A stretch of DNA of 64,000 nucleotides from Streptomyces sp. B1I3 (lineage in GTDB: Bacteria; Actinomycetota; Actinomycetes; Streptomycetales; Streptomycetaceae): assembly GCF_030816615.1 (NCBI RefSeq), contig NZ_JAUSYD010000001.1:3928501-3992500 (forward strand). Reading direction: 5' to 3'. The first letter of the stretch is position 1, and every line of letters begins with the position of its first letter. The notes beneath the pieces are model-generated. The model had not been told where the DNA came from, searched no databases, and worked only from the letters and a program-made list of their open reading frames with translations. The position numbers and the translations under genes are program-made. Positions 1 to 7,317 of this stretch are shown here, piece after piece.

Positions 1-16
1 CCTCCCGGGCGGGAGG
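1..16. terminator. Short hairpin at the window edge
   Basis: CCTCCC-GGGC-GGGAGG forms a 6-bp stem right at the edge. It lies downstream of the SRA-HNH gene (minus strand) and may end its transcript or that of a gene entering from the left. The stem may be longer outside the window. Confidence 0.35.
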
Positions 17-167
17 GTTCAGTGGCGGTTGGCTCCTCTGGTCCGGTGCCCGGCTCGTGCCGGTGGAGAGGAATTTCGTCGCTCGGCACCACTGGCGTCG
101 CCAGCAGGCGGGGCGGGAGCTCCCCGCACTCGCCGCAGGCGCCAGCCGCTTGCCTGCGGTCGAGAAC

Positions 168-1073
168 TTACTGACGCCACCGCTCACGGTGCAGGGCTAC
201 GCAGCCAGGATTGATGCCGTGCTTGGGGGAGGTTCTCAGCTTTCCTGTTGCCTTGCCGTCCCGAAGAATGGTGAGGTTGTCAGCGAGGACGATGGCGCCT
301 CCATCGAAGAGGACGTGGCAGGTCGGGCACAGGCAGAGCACGTTGTCGGTCGTATCGGGACCGTTGTGTGGGCTGCCGAGGGCCTGGATATGGGCACCCT
401 CGCTGTACTTACCTCCGGGCAGTTCAACCGTTAGGCCACACACCTGGCAGGCGTGATCGTGCCACTCCTTCACCTGTCGTTTCACAGCGCTACTGCGGAC
501 AATGCGCTGAACGCTGGTGGTCACACGCTCTGGTGTGTCATTACCGGCCGGCGGCTGCGTCGTGCTCCCACCTGCGGGCGTAGGTTCCACAACAGGCAGT
601 GCCTGTTGGACCGTCACCGGGATCGGGGTGTCCTCGTACGCCTCCATGCGGAACTGCCAAATCAAGAAGCCATCGATGCCCTGCGTACTGCCGTAGCTCG
701 TGACGCGGTAAAGGCCGTCGTATCGGTACCCCTTCAAAGGCGCGTACGGCGAGCCTTTGTGCGCTCCGCGGACGACACGTACGGGAAGACCCTCAAGATG
801 GCTGGTCACCAGAGCCGCGTTGCCACTGTCATCGAGGCTCTGGTCCGATACCTGGTTCCCGGAGTCATCGCGTCCACCGTGTCCCGTGTAGACGATGACA
901 TCCCCGAAGTCCTGATCATCTTTGTAGCCGCCAGACACGACGATGGACTCGGCACCTTCCCTCTTGGTGCCACAGATCCCTGCCTGGAAGGGACGGTGGA
1001 CGCCGGCAGCAGCAGCAAGCTTCCGGGTGTTGTACGCCTGGCCAACCTGAACGTTGGGCACGTCACCAATCAT
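168..1073 (-). CDS. SRA (YDG)-HNH endonuclease, type IV restriction-like
   Basis: The protein has 301 aa. The N-terminal half is an SRA/YDG domain: it opens with GDVPNVQVGQ and contains HRPFQAGI, SIVVSGGYKDDQD, YTGHGGRD, LPVRVVRGAHK and the YDGLYRV signature. The C-terminal ~115 aa form an HNH nuclease with CQVCG, EGAHIQ, DNVLCLCPTCH and LFDGG. SRA domains flip out modified cytosines, so the likely role is cleavage of DNA carrying 5-methylcytosine-type marks, as in ScoMcrA-like McrA enzymes. There is no separate sulfur-binding domain. I chose the ATG at 1073 because it sits at the first conserved SRA residue and has AAGG about 8 nt upstream; an open frame extends to 1373 but looks non-coding. 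The gene is divergent from the gene at 1297. Confidence 0.88.
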   Translation of the reverse strand: MIGDVPNVQVGQAYNTRKLAAAAGVHRPFQAGICGTKREGAESIVVSGGYKDDQDFGDVIVYTGHGGRDDSGNQVSDQSLDDSGNAALVTSHLEGLPVRVVRGAHKGSPYAPLKGYRYDGLYRVTSYGSTQGIDGFLIWQFRMEAYEDTPIPVTVQQALPVVEPTPAGGSTTQPPAGNDTPERVTTSVQRIVRSSAVKRQVKEWHDHACQVCGLTVELPGGKYSEGAHIQALGSPHNGPDTTDNVLCLCPTCHVLFDGGAIVLADNLTILRDGKATGKLRTSPKHGINPGCVALHRERWRQ

Positions 1074-1296
1074 GGTCACAGCCTTGCATGGAGCACTGAC
1101 AGTCACTCGAGGCTGAGCCAGGCGGAGCGGCGCGTACGGCGCTGAGCGATGAGGCCCGCCTGCGGCGGTTACGCCCGCAGGAGCAGGCGATGCCTGCCCG
1201 CTTGAACGCGCGATGCCGGTCTGCGACGTGCCAGTGACTTGCCGTAATGACTGTGCGATCATCGATCTACGTGTGTCGAACCCGGGGGTGGGGCTA

Positions 1297-2724
1297 GTGC
1301 GCTTTAGCGAAACGTTCAACATCACTCGCACCGAGGAAGACGATTGGTTCGATCCGCTGCTGCTGGCAGACACGAATCTTTGCGTTGACCCCTTCCTGAT
1401 CTATGATGATAAAACTGATTTTTGGGCCCTTGCGCATGACGATATGATCGATTTCTTCGTCATGGTTCTCGCGATGGTAAAGAGGGCCAATGGAAACGAG
1501 AAGTCCCCCTCTTGGGCCAAGGCTAAGTCCCTACTCCTCTTTCCGGAACCGGATGAGTTCTGCCTAGGGGTTACCGAGGGAAGCCCAAAAGGTTCAGGTG
1601 CCGGGAAAGGGCTCCAGGGGCCAATGCTCGCTAGCGCGAAGGTCGCGGTTCGACATGACATGGAATCTGTTGAACACATCGAAGAACTCGTTCTCTTTCA
1701 GGAGGGAATGGGGCTCGATCGCATCAGCGACATGGTCTGCAACGTTCTAAAGGCCCACTTCATCACATACACGCAGAGGATCGCCAAGAGGCATTCTGTC
1801 GAGATGGTGAAGATTAGAGTCCGGCACTCCTCTTGGGATGAGAAGAGCGCCAAATGGCGCGACGAACTGGTTGAACTTCCGCGTAATCCTTACACTGGGT
1901 CGGCAGTTCTGCTGACACCGGCACGCTTCCTTCGCGAGCTGCTCACCATCGGACCTGATGACTTCTGGGACTGGGCGTGGCGCCAGGAGCCCGAAACACT
2001 CAGAGCAGATTTCAACTTCGACCTGGCGTGGCGGGTCCCCGCGGCCATGAAGTCGGCATTGGCTCGCCAGAATCCGAACCTGGTCAAGGAGTACATGAGG
2101 GATCGAGAGTCCCAGGAGAAGACACCGTATGACATCGAGAACGATCCACTCCTCAGGACGAAGACCTACGAACTAGGTAGCGCTCTCGCCAAGGAGAATC
2201 CACTCTCATTCAAGCCCTCAGACCCGGCAGAATTTAAAAGATTCGTAGAGGCGTTGATTTCTGCCTATTCGCATGGCATCGAAGAGTCTGACGGGTGGAG
2301 GCTCCTGTGGGACAAAACCAAATTTAGGCCAGAGAGCGCCTGCCAGTCCCTTTTCCGTTTCGCGGCATCCCATTACTGCCGAGCAAATGGGATCGACATG
2401 ACGTCTGAGGCGAACGCTGGGCGAGGGCCCGTGGATTTCAAGTTCGTACAGAACTGGGAAGCCCGAGCGCTCATCGAAATGAAACTCGCCAGCAATTCTG
2501 GATTTTGGCACGGATTGACAAAACAGACGGTGCAGTACTTGAAATCAGAGGAACTGAAGTACGCGTTTTTCGTGTGCATCTGCTTCGAGGATAGGCACTT
2601 CGATCCTGTCTTTCGAGGCGAGGTGAAGAAGGTGGCTAAGGCGGCCTCGCTCGCCCATGAAGTGGACATCACGCCAATTTTCATCGATGCAAGGCCTAAG
2701 GCATCTGCGTCGAAAATGAGATGA
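1297..2724 (+). CDS. Unrecognised protein with C-terminal PD-(D/E)XK-like nuclease motif
   Basis: The 475-aa protein starts at a GTG preceded by GGGGG/GGGG; an upstream ATG at 1213 in frame is less likely because it lacks an RBS. I do not recognise a named family. Near the C-terminus, GRGPVDF (Asp about 380) is followed after about 14 residues by IEMKL (Glu 394, Lys 396). This is the spacing of a PD-(D/E)XK nuclease core, inside an alternating strand-helix stretch. The N-terminus is acidic and aromatic (EEDDWFDPLLL, CVDPFLIYDD), with no TM segment. Codon use is visibly more AT-rich (AAA, TTT, AGG, GAT) than in the neighbours, which suggests recent transfer. The divergent SRA-HNH nuclease next door suggests a role in DNA defence; that is inference. 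Confidence 0.6.
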   Translation: MRFSETFNITRTEEDDWFDPLLLADTNLCVDPFLIYDDKTDFWALAHDDMIDFFVMVLAMVKRANGNEKSPSWAKAKSLLLFPEPDEFCLGVTEGSPKGSGAGKGLQGPMLASAKVAVRHDMESVEHIEELVLFQEGMGLDRISDMVCNVLKAHFITYTQRIAKRHSVEMVKIRVRHSSWDEKSAKWRDELVELPRNPYTGSAVLLTPARFLRELLTIGPDDFWDWAWRQEPETLRADFNFDLAWRVPAAMKSALARQNPNLVKEYMRDRESQEKTPYDIENDPLLRTKTYELGSALAKENPLSFKPSDPAEFKRFVEALISAYSHGIEESDGWRLLWDKTKFRPESACQSLFRFAASHYCRANGIDMTSEANAGRGPVDFKFVQNWEARALIEMKLASNSGFWHGLTKQTVQYLKSEELKYAFFVCICFEDRHFDPVFRGEVKKVAKAASLAHEVDITPIFIDARPKASASKMR

Positions 2725-2864
2725 TCCCTTAATTGCCTCGCTCGTTGTCCGTGGTGGGGATCCGAGTACCCCAGCCGGCAGGCCTGCGGAAGACCAATGG
2801 TCCGGATGTTGGCGCCACCACCGCTGTGTCGACTCATCGACAGGTGTCACGTAGTGACGTAGCC

Positions 2865-2900
2865 CTGGTTGGGGGAGGGTTGCCACCCTCCCCCAACCAG
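2865..2900. terminator. Perfect 16-bp stem terminator-like hairpin
   Basis: Arms 2865-2880 and 2885-2900 (CTGGTTGGGGGAGGGT and its exact complement) enclose a TGCC loop. The hairpin lies about 140 bp past the stop of the 475-aa gene and has no T tract, as is common in Streptomyces. It probably ends that transcript. Confidence 0.7.
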
Positions 2901-3050
2901 CCGGCGCGCCACCACGCTGAACGCAGCGAGTTGCTCCAGGGCCTCTCGTTCCGTCCTCAAGAAATGGAAAATCTGGACGGTGTCATCCCTCTATTTGCAA
3001 GGAAGAGTGATCAGCCTAGAGCTTAAGCCCCGGGCTTGATCGCTTCGTAG

Positions 3051-3088
3051 CGGCTGCCCGTCGTAACGCTCGCGCCGAAGGGCAGCCG
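3051..3088. terminator. Hairpin between convergent genes
   Basis: CGGCTGCCC (3051-3059) and GGGCAGCCG (3080-3088) form a 9-bp stem with a 20-nt loop. It lies just downstream of the methyltransferase stop and facing the upstream plus-strand gene, so it can act bidirectionally. The rest of 2725-3120 shows no convincing gene. Confidence 0.45.
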
Positions 3089-3120
3089 CCCTCAGCCCCC
3101 GAAGGCTGCTGCTCCGTGGA

Positions 3121-3930
3121 TTAGGCCGGGGCCCGCCCCACGGACAGAAGGTGTGAGCTGGCAGCAAGGAGCTCCGGGTAGGGCTCCGCCAGCCGGGCCG
3201 CCGCCATCGCAGAGGCGATCAGATCGTCCGTGGGCCCCTCGCCCGGCTGTTGCTCGGCCGCTTTCACGAGGGACCATGCGGGCCCCTCGATTCCGAAGAC
3301 CTGCACGTCCGTCAGACCGGAGGCGGCCAGCTCCGCCACAAGTTCTTCGGCGCGGTGGAAGTAGGACAAGGTGAACCCTCGTACACCGTCGTAGACGGCC
3401 GTCTCAAGAATCTTGGAGACCGAGTCGTGAATCCGCTCGGTGTGCAGGTGCGCGTACGTGACGTGCTCGAAGAGCGACGCGTATCGGTTGATCGCGGCAG
3501 CGGCGATCAGCCCGCCCGGCTTAACCACACGGCGTGCTTCCGCCAGCGCCTTACGCCGGTCGTCCGGGTCGGGGAGGTGGTACAGCGGCCCGAGCAGCTG
3601 GACTACGTCGAAGCTTCCGTCCAGTTGGGGCAGGTCGCGGGCGTCCCCCAAGAGCGCTGAGCACACGGCCGCGGCGCTCGCGACATGGCGGGGCACGGGG
3701 TCCACGAGCGTGACTTCGTAGCCGTCCTTCACCAGCCATTCAGCGTGAATCCCAGTACCCCCTCCCACGTCGAGCACGCGTGCCGGCGCGGGAGGCAAAA
3801 AGCGTCGGAGGAGCTCTTGAGTCCTGGCCAGCTCCATACGTCCGTCTGCCGAGCTGCGCAGGCGGTCGTCCTCGTCCACTGTCTCGCCGTAGAACCGCAT
3901 CACGGAGGAAGCCAATTCGAGATTCGACAT
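3121..3930 (-). CDS. Class I SAM-dependent methyltransferase
   Basis: The protein is 269 aa. Motif I, VLDVGGGTGIHAEWL (about residues 52-66), is followed by an acidic loop (VTLVDPV), GDARDLP, and the post-motif LLGPLYHLPDPDDR with VVKPGGL. This is the usual order of a Rossmann-fold methyltransferase of the Methyltransf_11/25 type. The substrate cannot be read from sequence; GPLYHL is common in small-molecule or cofactor methyltransferases. The ATG at 3930 puts the N-terminus at MSNLELASS. The start is 56 bp from the divergent GntR gene and shares an operator-like palindrome with it, so it may be co-regulated. Probable AICE cargo. Confidence 0.85.
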   Translation of the reverse strand: MSNLELASSVMRFYGETVDEDDRLRSSADGRMELARTQELLRRFLPPAPARVLDVGGGTGIHAEWLVKDGYEVTLVDPVPRHVASAAAVCSALLGDARDLPQLDGSFDVVQLLGPLYHLPDPDDRRKALAEARRVVKPGGLIAAAAINRYASLFEHVTYAHLHTERIHDSVSKILETAVYDGVRGFTLSYFHRAEELVAELAASGLTDVQVFGIEGPAWSLVKAAEQQPGEGPTDDLIASAMAAARLAEPYPELLAASSHLLSVGRAPA

Positions 3931-3944
3931 AGTCGCAGTATCGT

Positions 3945-3966
3945 GTGTACCGGTGGACCAGTCCAG
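3945..3966. promoter_or_regulatory. Putative GntR operator 1 (divergent promoter)
   Basis: This intergenic copy matches 17 of the 18 distal bases of the 22-bp palindrome found twice downstream of the GntR gene (half sites CTGGACCGGT / ACCGGTCCAG). It lies between the GntR ATG and the methyltransferase ATG, consistent with autoregulation. Confidence 0.6.
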
Positions 3967-3986
3967 CGCAGGAATTAGGGGAAACC

Positions 3987-4703
3987 ATGGCAGTCCTGAA
4001 GTACGAAGAGATCGCAGAGTTCCTGCGCGCCCGCATTGCCGCTGGTGAGATCGCTCCGGGGGAGACGATCCCGTCGGGTCGCGAGCTCGCCGAGCAGTGG
4101 GACGTGTCACGGGCTACCGCCATCAAGGCGGTCGATGTGCTGCGGAACGACGGCGTGGTCGTGGCCAGGCAGGGAACCGGGTTCGTCGTCACGGAAACGC
4201 CCGTGGCACGCCCTGCCGGCGCTCGCCGCGCAGGGTCGGCGCGCATCCTGGGCGGCATGCCGTTCCTGCGCGTTGGTACGCCTGACTGGGCGGAACCTCC
4301 CGCCCACGTCGCCGCCGCCCTCCGCCTCTCCCCCGGGACTAAGGCCCTTCGGCGCATTCGCGTCCTCCAGCTCCCGGACGGAACCCCGAATAGCTGCGTT
4401 GAGGCGTGGTTCCCCCCGGATGTCGCGGAGGTGGCACCACGCCTTGCCGACACCAACCCGATCGCCGAAGGCACAACGCGCTACGTCCGGCGCCAGACTG
4501 GGCGAGGCCCTGCCGAAGGCGTGGACGTCACCACCGTGCGCCTTGCGTCGGCGACGGAGTCAGACCGCTTGAAGGTGCCGCAGGGGGTACCGGTGGCCGT
4601 GCTTCTGCACACGGCGTACGACAAGCAGGGGAAGCCGCTGGTCTGCGAGGAGGGCGTAACACCGTCCTCGTTCTTCGAGCAGGTGGATACCTACGCCATG
4701 TAG
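3987..4703 (+). CDS. GntR-family regulator, KorSA-like
   Basis: The 238-aa protein has an N-terminal winged HTH (KYEEIAEFLRARIAAGEI, PSGRELAEQWDVSRAT, DGVVVARQGTGFVV; residues 1-70). A UTRA-like effector domain follows (about 95-235) of the HutC/FadR-superfamily type. In pSAM2 the equivalent KorSA represses the replication/excision activator, and the position here beside the transfer and replication block fits. The ATG at 3987 has AGGGG 6 nt upstream. Three palindromes, at 3945, 4728 and 4828, are candidate binding sites, one of them over a TTGACT -35 hexamer. Clear GntR; the KorSA-like role is inferred from context. Confidence 0.85.
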   Translation: MAVLKYEEIAEFLRARIAAGEIAPGETIPSGRELAEQWDVSRATAIKAVDVLRNDGVVVARQGTGFVVTETPVARPAGARRAGSARILGGMPFLRVGTPDWAEPPAHVAAALRLSPGTKALRRIRVLQLPDGTPNSCVEAWFPPDVAEVAPRLADTNPIAEGTTRYVRRQTGRGPAEGVDVTTVRLASATESDRLKVPQGVPVAVLLHTAYDKQGKPLVCEEGVTPSSFFEQVDTYAM

Positions 4704-4726
4704 GCACAGTACGAGCAACAGAGACG

Positions 4727-4757
4727 GCTGGACCGGTCCACCGGTTCAGCTTTTTTT
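4727..4757 (+). terminator. Operator-like palindrome 2 that doubles as intrinsic terminator
   Basis: GCTGGACCGGT and ACCGGTTCAGC form an 11-bp stem with one mismatch, followed directly by seven T residues. It ends the GntR transcript in rho-independent style. The sequence is also the second copy of the putative GntR operator. Confidence 0.65.
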
Positions 4758-4827
4758 GTTGCCTCGAAATCCCTCCCCACCTGCCCCTTTCATCACGACG
4801 GCGTGACGAGGCGCGGATTCATCGCTT

Positions 4828-4853
4828 GACTGGACCGGTCCACCGGTCCAGTC
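4828..4853. promoter_or_regulatory. Putative GntR operator 3 over a -35 element
   Basis: This is a perfect palindrome with 12-bp arms (GACTGGACCGGT / ACCGGTCCAGTC) and a 2-bp CC centre. The hexamer TTGACT (4826-4831) overlaps its left edge, so a bound repressor would cover a plus-strand promoter that reads toward the transfer operon starting at 5315. Confidence 0.65.
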
Positions 4854-5247
4854 TCTTGTTGTGGCCATCGCCCGATCCGGAATCTCCGGAGAGGGCCGAT
4901 TCCGTCACGCCAAAACTCAACAGCGTGATCCACCGCAGCACGGTGGCCGTGTCCGTTCCGGCCGAGGCGAGTGGAGACCAGCCGACCGAGAAACGGCCCC
5001 CTTCATACCGGGGCCCACACCCCCTGACCGGGGAACGCCACCGGCTCTAAGAACCGCACGGCACACCTTCGAAACTGCGACGACCTCCGGGACTTCGGAC
5101 CTCCCCGGAGCGAGCAGCGCCGTGCGACATCAGGAGAACCGAAGCACCAGCGCTCACGGTGCCCGGCATTCCGGCCTTCCTCTTCGGTGGGCTGCGGTGT
5201 CGGGTCGCCGCGGTCGCTCGTAGCCCACGAATGACCCCAGACGGCAC

Positions 5248-5277
5248 GAGGCCCCGGTGCGGACACACCGGGGCCTC
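5248..5277 (+). terminator. Leader hairpin ahead of the transfer operon
   Basis: GAGGCCCCGGTG and CACCGGGGCCTC form a perfect 12-bp stem with a CGGACA loop, 38 bp before the first gene of the operon. It may be an attenuator, a terminator of upstream transcription or a 5' UTR structure. Between 4854 and 5247 I see no gene with convincing coding character. Confidence 0.55.
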
Positions 5278-5314
5278 AATTCGGGCCGTCCACCGACTGA
5301 GGAGAAAACGACCC

Positions 5315-5623
5315 ATGAAGACCATCGTTGCTGGTCGCGAGCCTGTTACCGCGACCGAGTTCATTGAGCTGGCTCTGGGGATCGACTTGGAGCTGTTCAC
5401 CGGTTCGGCCGCGGAGTCCGCGCTGGAGCGGGCGGCGCGGCTGGACGTTGCCCACGAGGTCCTCGCGGACCTGTGGGAGAGCGAGCCGGAGACCGCGGCC
5501 TACGCCGCGTCCCTGCTGCGGACGTCGCCGCTGAAGACGCAGCCCACCGGCCGGCGCCCGCGTCGTACGGTCCGCCGTCCGGCCAAGCCGCGCACGGTTC
5601 CGGGTTCGGCGGTGGCCGCATGA
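5315..5623 (+). CDS. Small AICE protein of unknown function
   Basis: The 102-aa protein starts MKTIVAGREPVTATEF. It has an acidic helical centre (ELALGIDLELFTG, ALERAARLDVAHEVLADLWESEPETAAYAASLLR) and a basic, Pro/Arg-rich tail (GRRPRRTVRRPAKPR) that could touch nucleic acid. GAGGAG lies 10 nt upstream of the ATG. It is the first gene of an operon in which each of the next three genes overlaps its predecessor by 4 bp. I do not recognise a family; comparable small proteins occur in Streptomyces AICEs. Confidence 0.7.
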   Translation: MKTIVAGREPVTATEFIELALGIDLELFTGSAAESALERAARLDVAHEVLADLWESEPETAAYAASLLRTSPLKTQPTGRRPRRTVRRPAKPRTVPGSAVAA

Positions 5624-5907
5624 GCGAGCACACCGCGCAGGTCTCCATCCGTGACGGCCGGTGGTGCCTGTACGTGGCGCTGATGGGTGTACCGGTGTCG
5701 CAGTGGCCCGAGCACTCCTTCGACCGCCCCGTCCAGGTGCCCACGGTGGACGAGCGTTCACGGGCTCTCACCGCCCTCGGGTTCGTGTTCACGGACGGGG
5801 CCGAGTGGGAGTGGACGGAGTACAGCGAGAGGCAGGACGACGACACGTCGCCGGTGCGGCTGCTGGCTTTGATCGTGGTGCGTTCACTGGACGGGGGCGC
5901 TCCGTGA
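5620..5907 (+). CDS. Small AICE protein, DUF6303-like
   Basis: The 95-aa protein begins at an ATGA overlap with the previous gene. The pattern is AQVSIRDGRWCLYVALMGVPVSQWPEHSFDRP, then a segment ending ALGFVFTDGAEWEWTEYSE. To my recollection this resembles small Streptomyces proteins annotated DUF6303. There is no TM segment and no catalytic motif. Function is unknown; strict coupling to the DUF2637 gene suggests a part in transfer or its control. Confidence 0.7.
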   Translation: MSEHTAQVSIRDGRWCLYVALMGVPVSQWPEHSFDRPVQVPTVDERSRALTALGFVFTDGAEWEWTEYSERQDDDTSPVRLLALIVVRSLDGGAP

Positions 5908-6908
5908 ACAGTGTTCAGATCCGTTCAGCGGAGAAGGCGCTGTCGGTCGGTACGTGGTTGATCGTGGCCGGGGCGATGCTGTTCTCCATCCTCACGGTGA
6001 CGCCGCTTATGGCGCGACACACCCCGGACGGATGGAAGTGGACCGCGCCGATTCTGCCCCTGGTGGTGGACGCCGCGGTCGTCATCGTGGTCCGACTCGA
6101 TGCGGTCCTGGCCCGCCTGGGCGGGCACGGGGGCAGGTGGCCGGTGGTCCTGCGGTGGATGACCGGCTGCATGACCCTGGCCCTGAACGTGGCCGACTCC
6201 GCGTTGAAGAAAGAGCTGGTCGGGGTGGCCGTGCACGCGGTCGCTCCGCTTCTGCTCATCGTCACCGCGGAAACCGGGCTGGCCTACCGGCACGCCATCA
6301 CCGCCGCCCAAGTCGCCCAGGAAGCCCGGCAGAAAGCCGAGCAGGCCGAACGCGAGCAAGCCGCCACCGAACGTCGCGAGGCAGCCGAGCTGCGCGCCCG
6401 CGAGGAACGCGAGCACGCCGCCCAGTTGGTGCGAGAGCAGCGCGAGCACGAAGCACTGCTGGCCCGTGAACAAACAGCGCGGGAGGACGCGGTGCGGCGT
6501 GAGGAGCGTGAGCGGGCCGAGGCTCGGGAGCATGCCGAGCGGGAGCTTCATGAACGCCGTGAACGAGAGCGTGAACAGCAGCAGGCCGAGCGTGAACGCC
6601 TCGAACGAGAGGCTGCCCAGCGTCGCGCGGCTGAGCGTCGTGAGCGCGAGGAGCGTGCACGACGGGACGAGGACGAGCGCCAGGAGCGGGCCGAGCGTGA
6701 ACGCGCCGCGCTCCTCGCGGCCGGCCCCGCCACCGGGAAGCAGCCCGAAGAGCAGGCCCGGGCCACCGCTCGAGCCGCGTTCGAAGCCCAACTGTCGGTA
6801 CGGGCCGCGGCCGAGCTGACAGGCTGGTCGATCGGCTGGATCTCCACCCGCTACCAGGAACTCCGAGAAGAGTCGGCAGCCCGGAGGCTTGAAGGCGCGC
6901 ACCAATGA
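5904..6908 (+). CDS. DUF2637 membrane protein with long coiled coil (SpdB2-like)
   Basis: The 334-aa protein starts at a GTG in a GTGA overlap. Residues 10-125 hold about four hydrophobic segments (TWLIVAGAMLFSILTV, LPLVVDAAVVIVV, VVLRWMTGCMTLALNVA, APLLLIVTAETGLAYRH), the pattern of DUF2637. Residues 140-290 are an extreme Glu/Arg/Ala-rich coiled coil. The last 45 residues look like a small HTH (LSVRAAAELTGWSIGWISTRY). DUF2637 proteins are associated with Streptomyces conjugation and spread. The coiled coil may connect a membrane pore to a DNA-binding tail; that is inference. Confidence 0.82.
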   Translation: MNSVQIRSAEKALSVGTWLIVAGAMLFSILTVTPLMARHTPDGWKWTAPILPLVVDAAVVIVVRLDAVLARLGGHGGRWPVVLRWMTGCMTLALNVADSALKKELVGVAVHAVAPLLLIVTAETGLAYRHAITAAQVAQEARQKAEQAEREQAATERREAAELRAREEREHAAQLVREQREHEALLAREQTAREDAVRREERERAEAREHAERELHERREREREQQQAERERLEREAAQRRAAERREREERARRDEDERQERAERERAALLAAGPATGKQPEEQARATARAAFEAQLSVRAAAELTGWSIGWISTRYQELREESAARRLEGAHQ

Positions 6909-7243
6909 GCGCCGTGCCGGTCTACCGGTGGCGCCTCGCGCCGTCCGGCTACGCAACCTTCCGTCAGCTCCGGGCCAAGGGGCTGCGGCCGGGCGGGCAG
7001 GACGTCGCCGCCGTGCTCGAGCGCCCGCGGAAGCGTCGGGGCCCGCTGGTCGCCTACCTCTACCGCGTCGACCAGGCCAAGCCCGTCCGGCCGATGACCC
7101 CGGCCCGGTGGGCGGCACTGGCCAAGGCGAACGCCGCTCAGCAGGTCTGCCCGAACTGCCAGAGGGATGCCGGGTATCGCATCCCGACCTCGCTTGGTAT
7201 GTGCGTGACCTGCGCTTACCCCGAGGAACAGTGCGCCGCCTGA
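6905..7243 (+). CDS. RRQRL-type small zinc-binding protein
   Basis: The 112-aa protein overlaps the previous stop by 4 bp (ATGA). The N-terminal signature is VYRWRLAPSGYATFRQLRA followed by KGLRPGGQD. The C-terminus carries two Cys pairs (CPNC and CVTC, about 20 apart) forming a likely zinc ribbon. Proteins with this layout are recurrent in Streptomyces AICEs and are annotated RRQRL-motif zinc-binding proteins. Exact function is unknown. Confidence 0.78.
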   Translation: MSAVPVYRWRLAPSGYATFRQLRAKGLRPGGQDVAAVLERPRKRRGPLVAYLYRVDQAKPVRPMTPARWAALAKANAAQQVCPNCQRDAGYRIPTSLGMCVTCAYPEEQCAA

Positions 7244-7317
7244 AAGCCAGCAGGGCCCAGCTCTTCTCCGCTACAGATCCGGCCGGGCCCCTTACTCCGT
7301 GAAGGAGTGCACTCAGC

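Noticed and set aside
1277..1296. tRNA T-loop-like TCGAACCC as a possible attL
   Set aside because: Does not extend into a match with the tRNA-Ser 3' end at 16989; chance similarity just before a start codon.
2733..3026. 97-codon frame after the 475-aa gene
   Set aside because: It runs through the perfect terminator hairpin at 2865-2900 and lacks codon bias and an RBS.
4861..5223. 120-codon frame in the GntR/transfer-operon gap
   Set aside because: Arg/Ser/Thr-rich product without motif, no RBS and atypical third-position bias.
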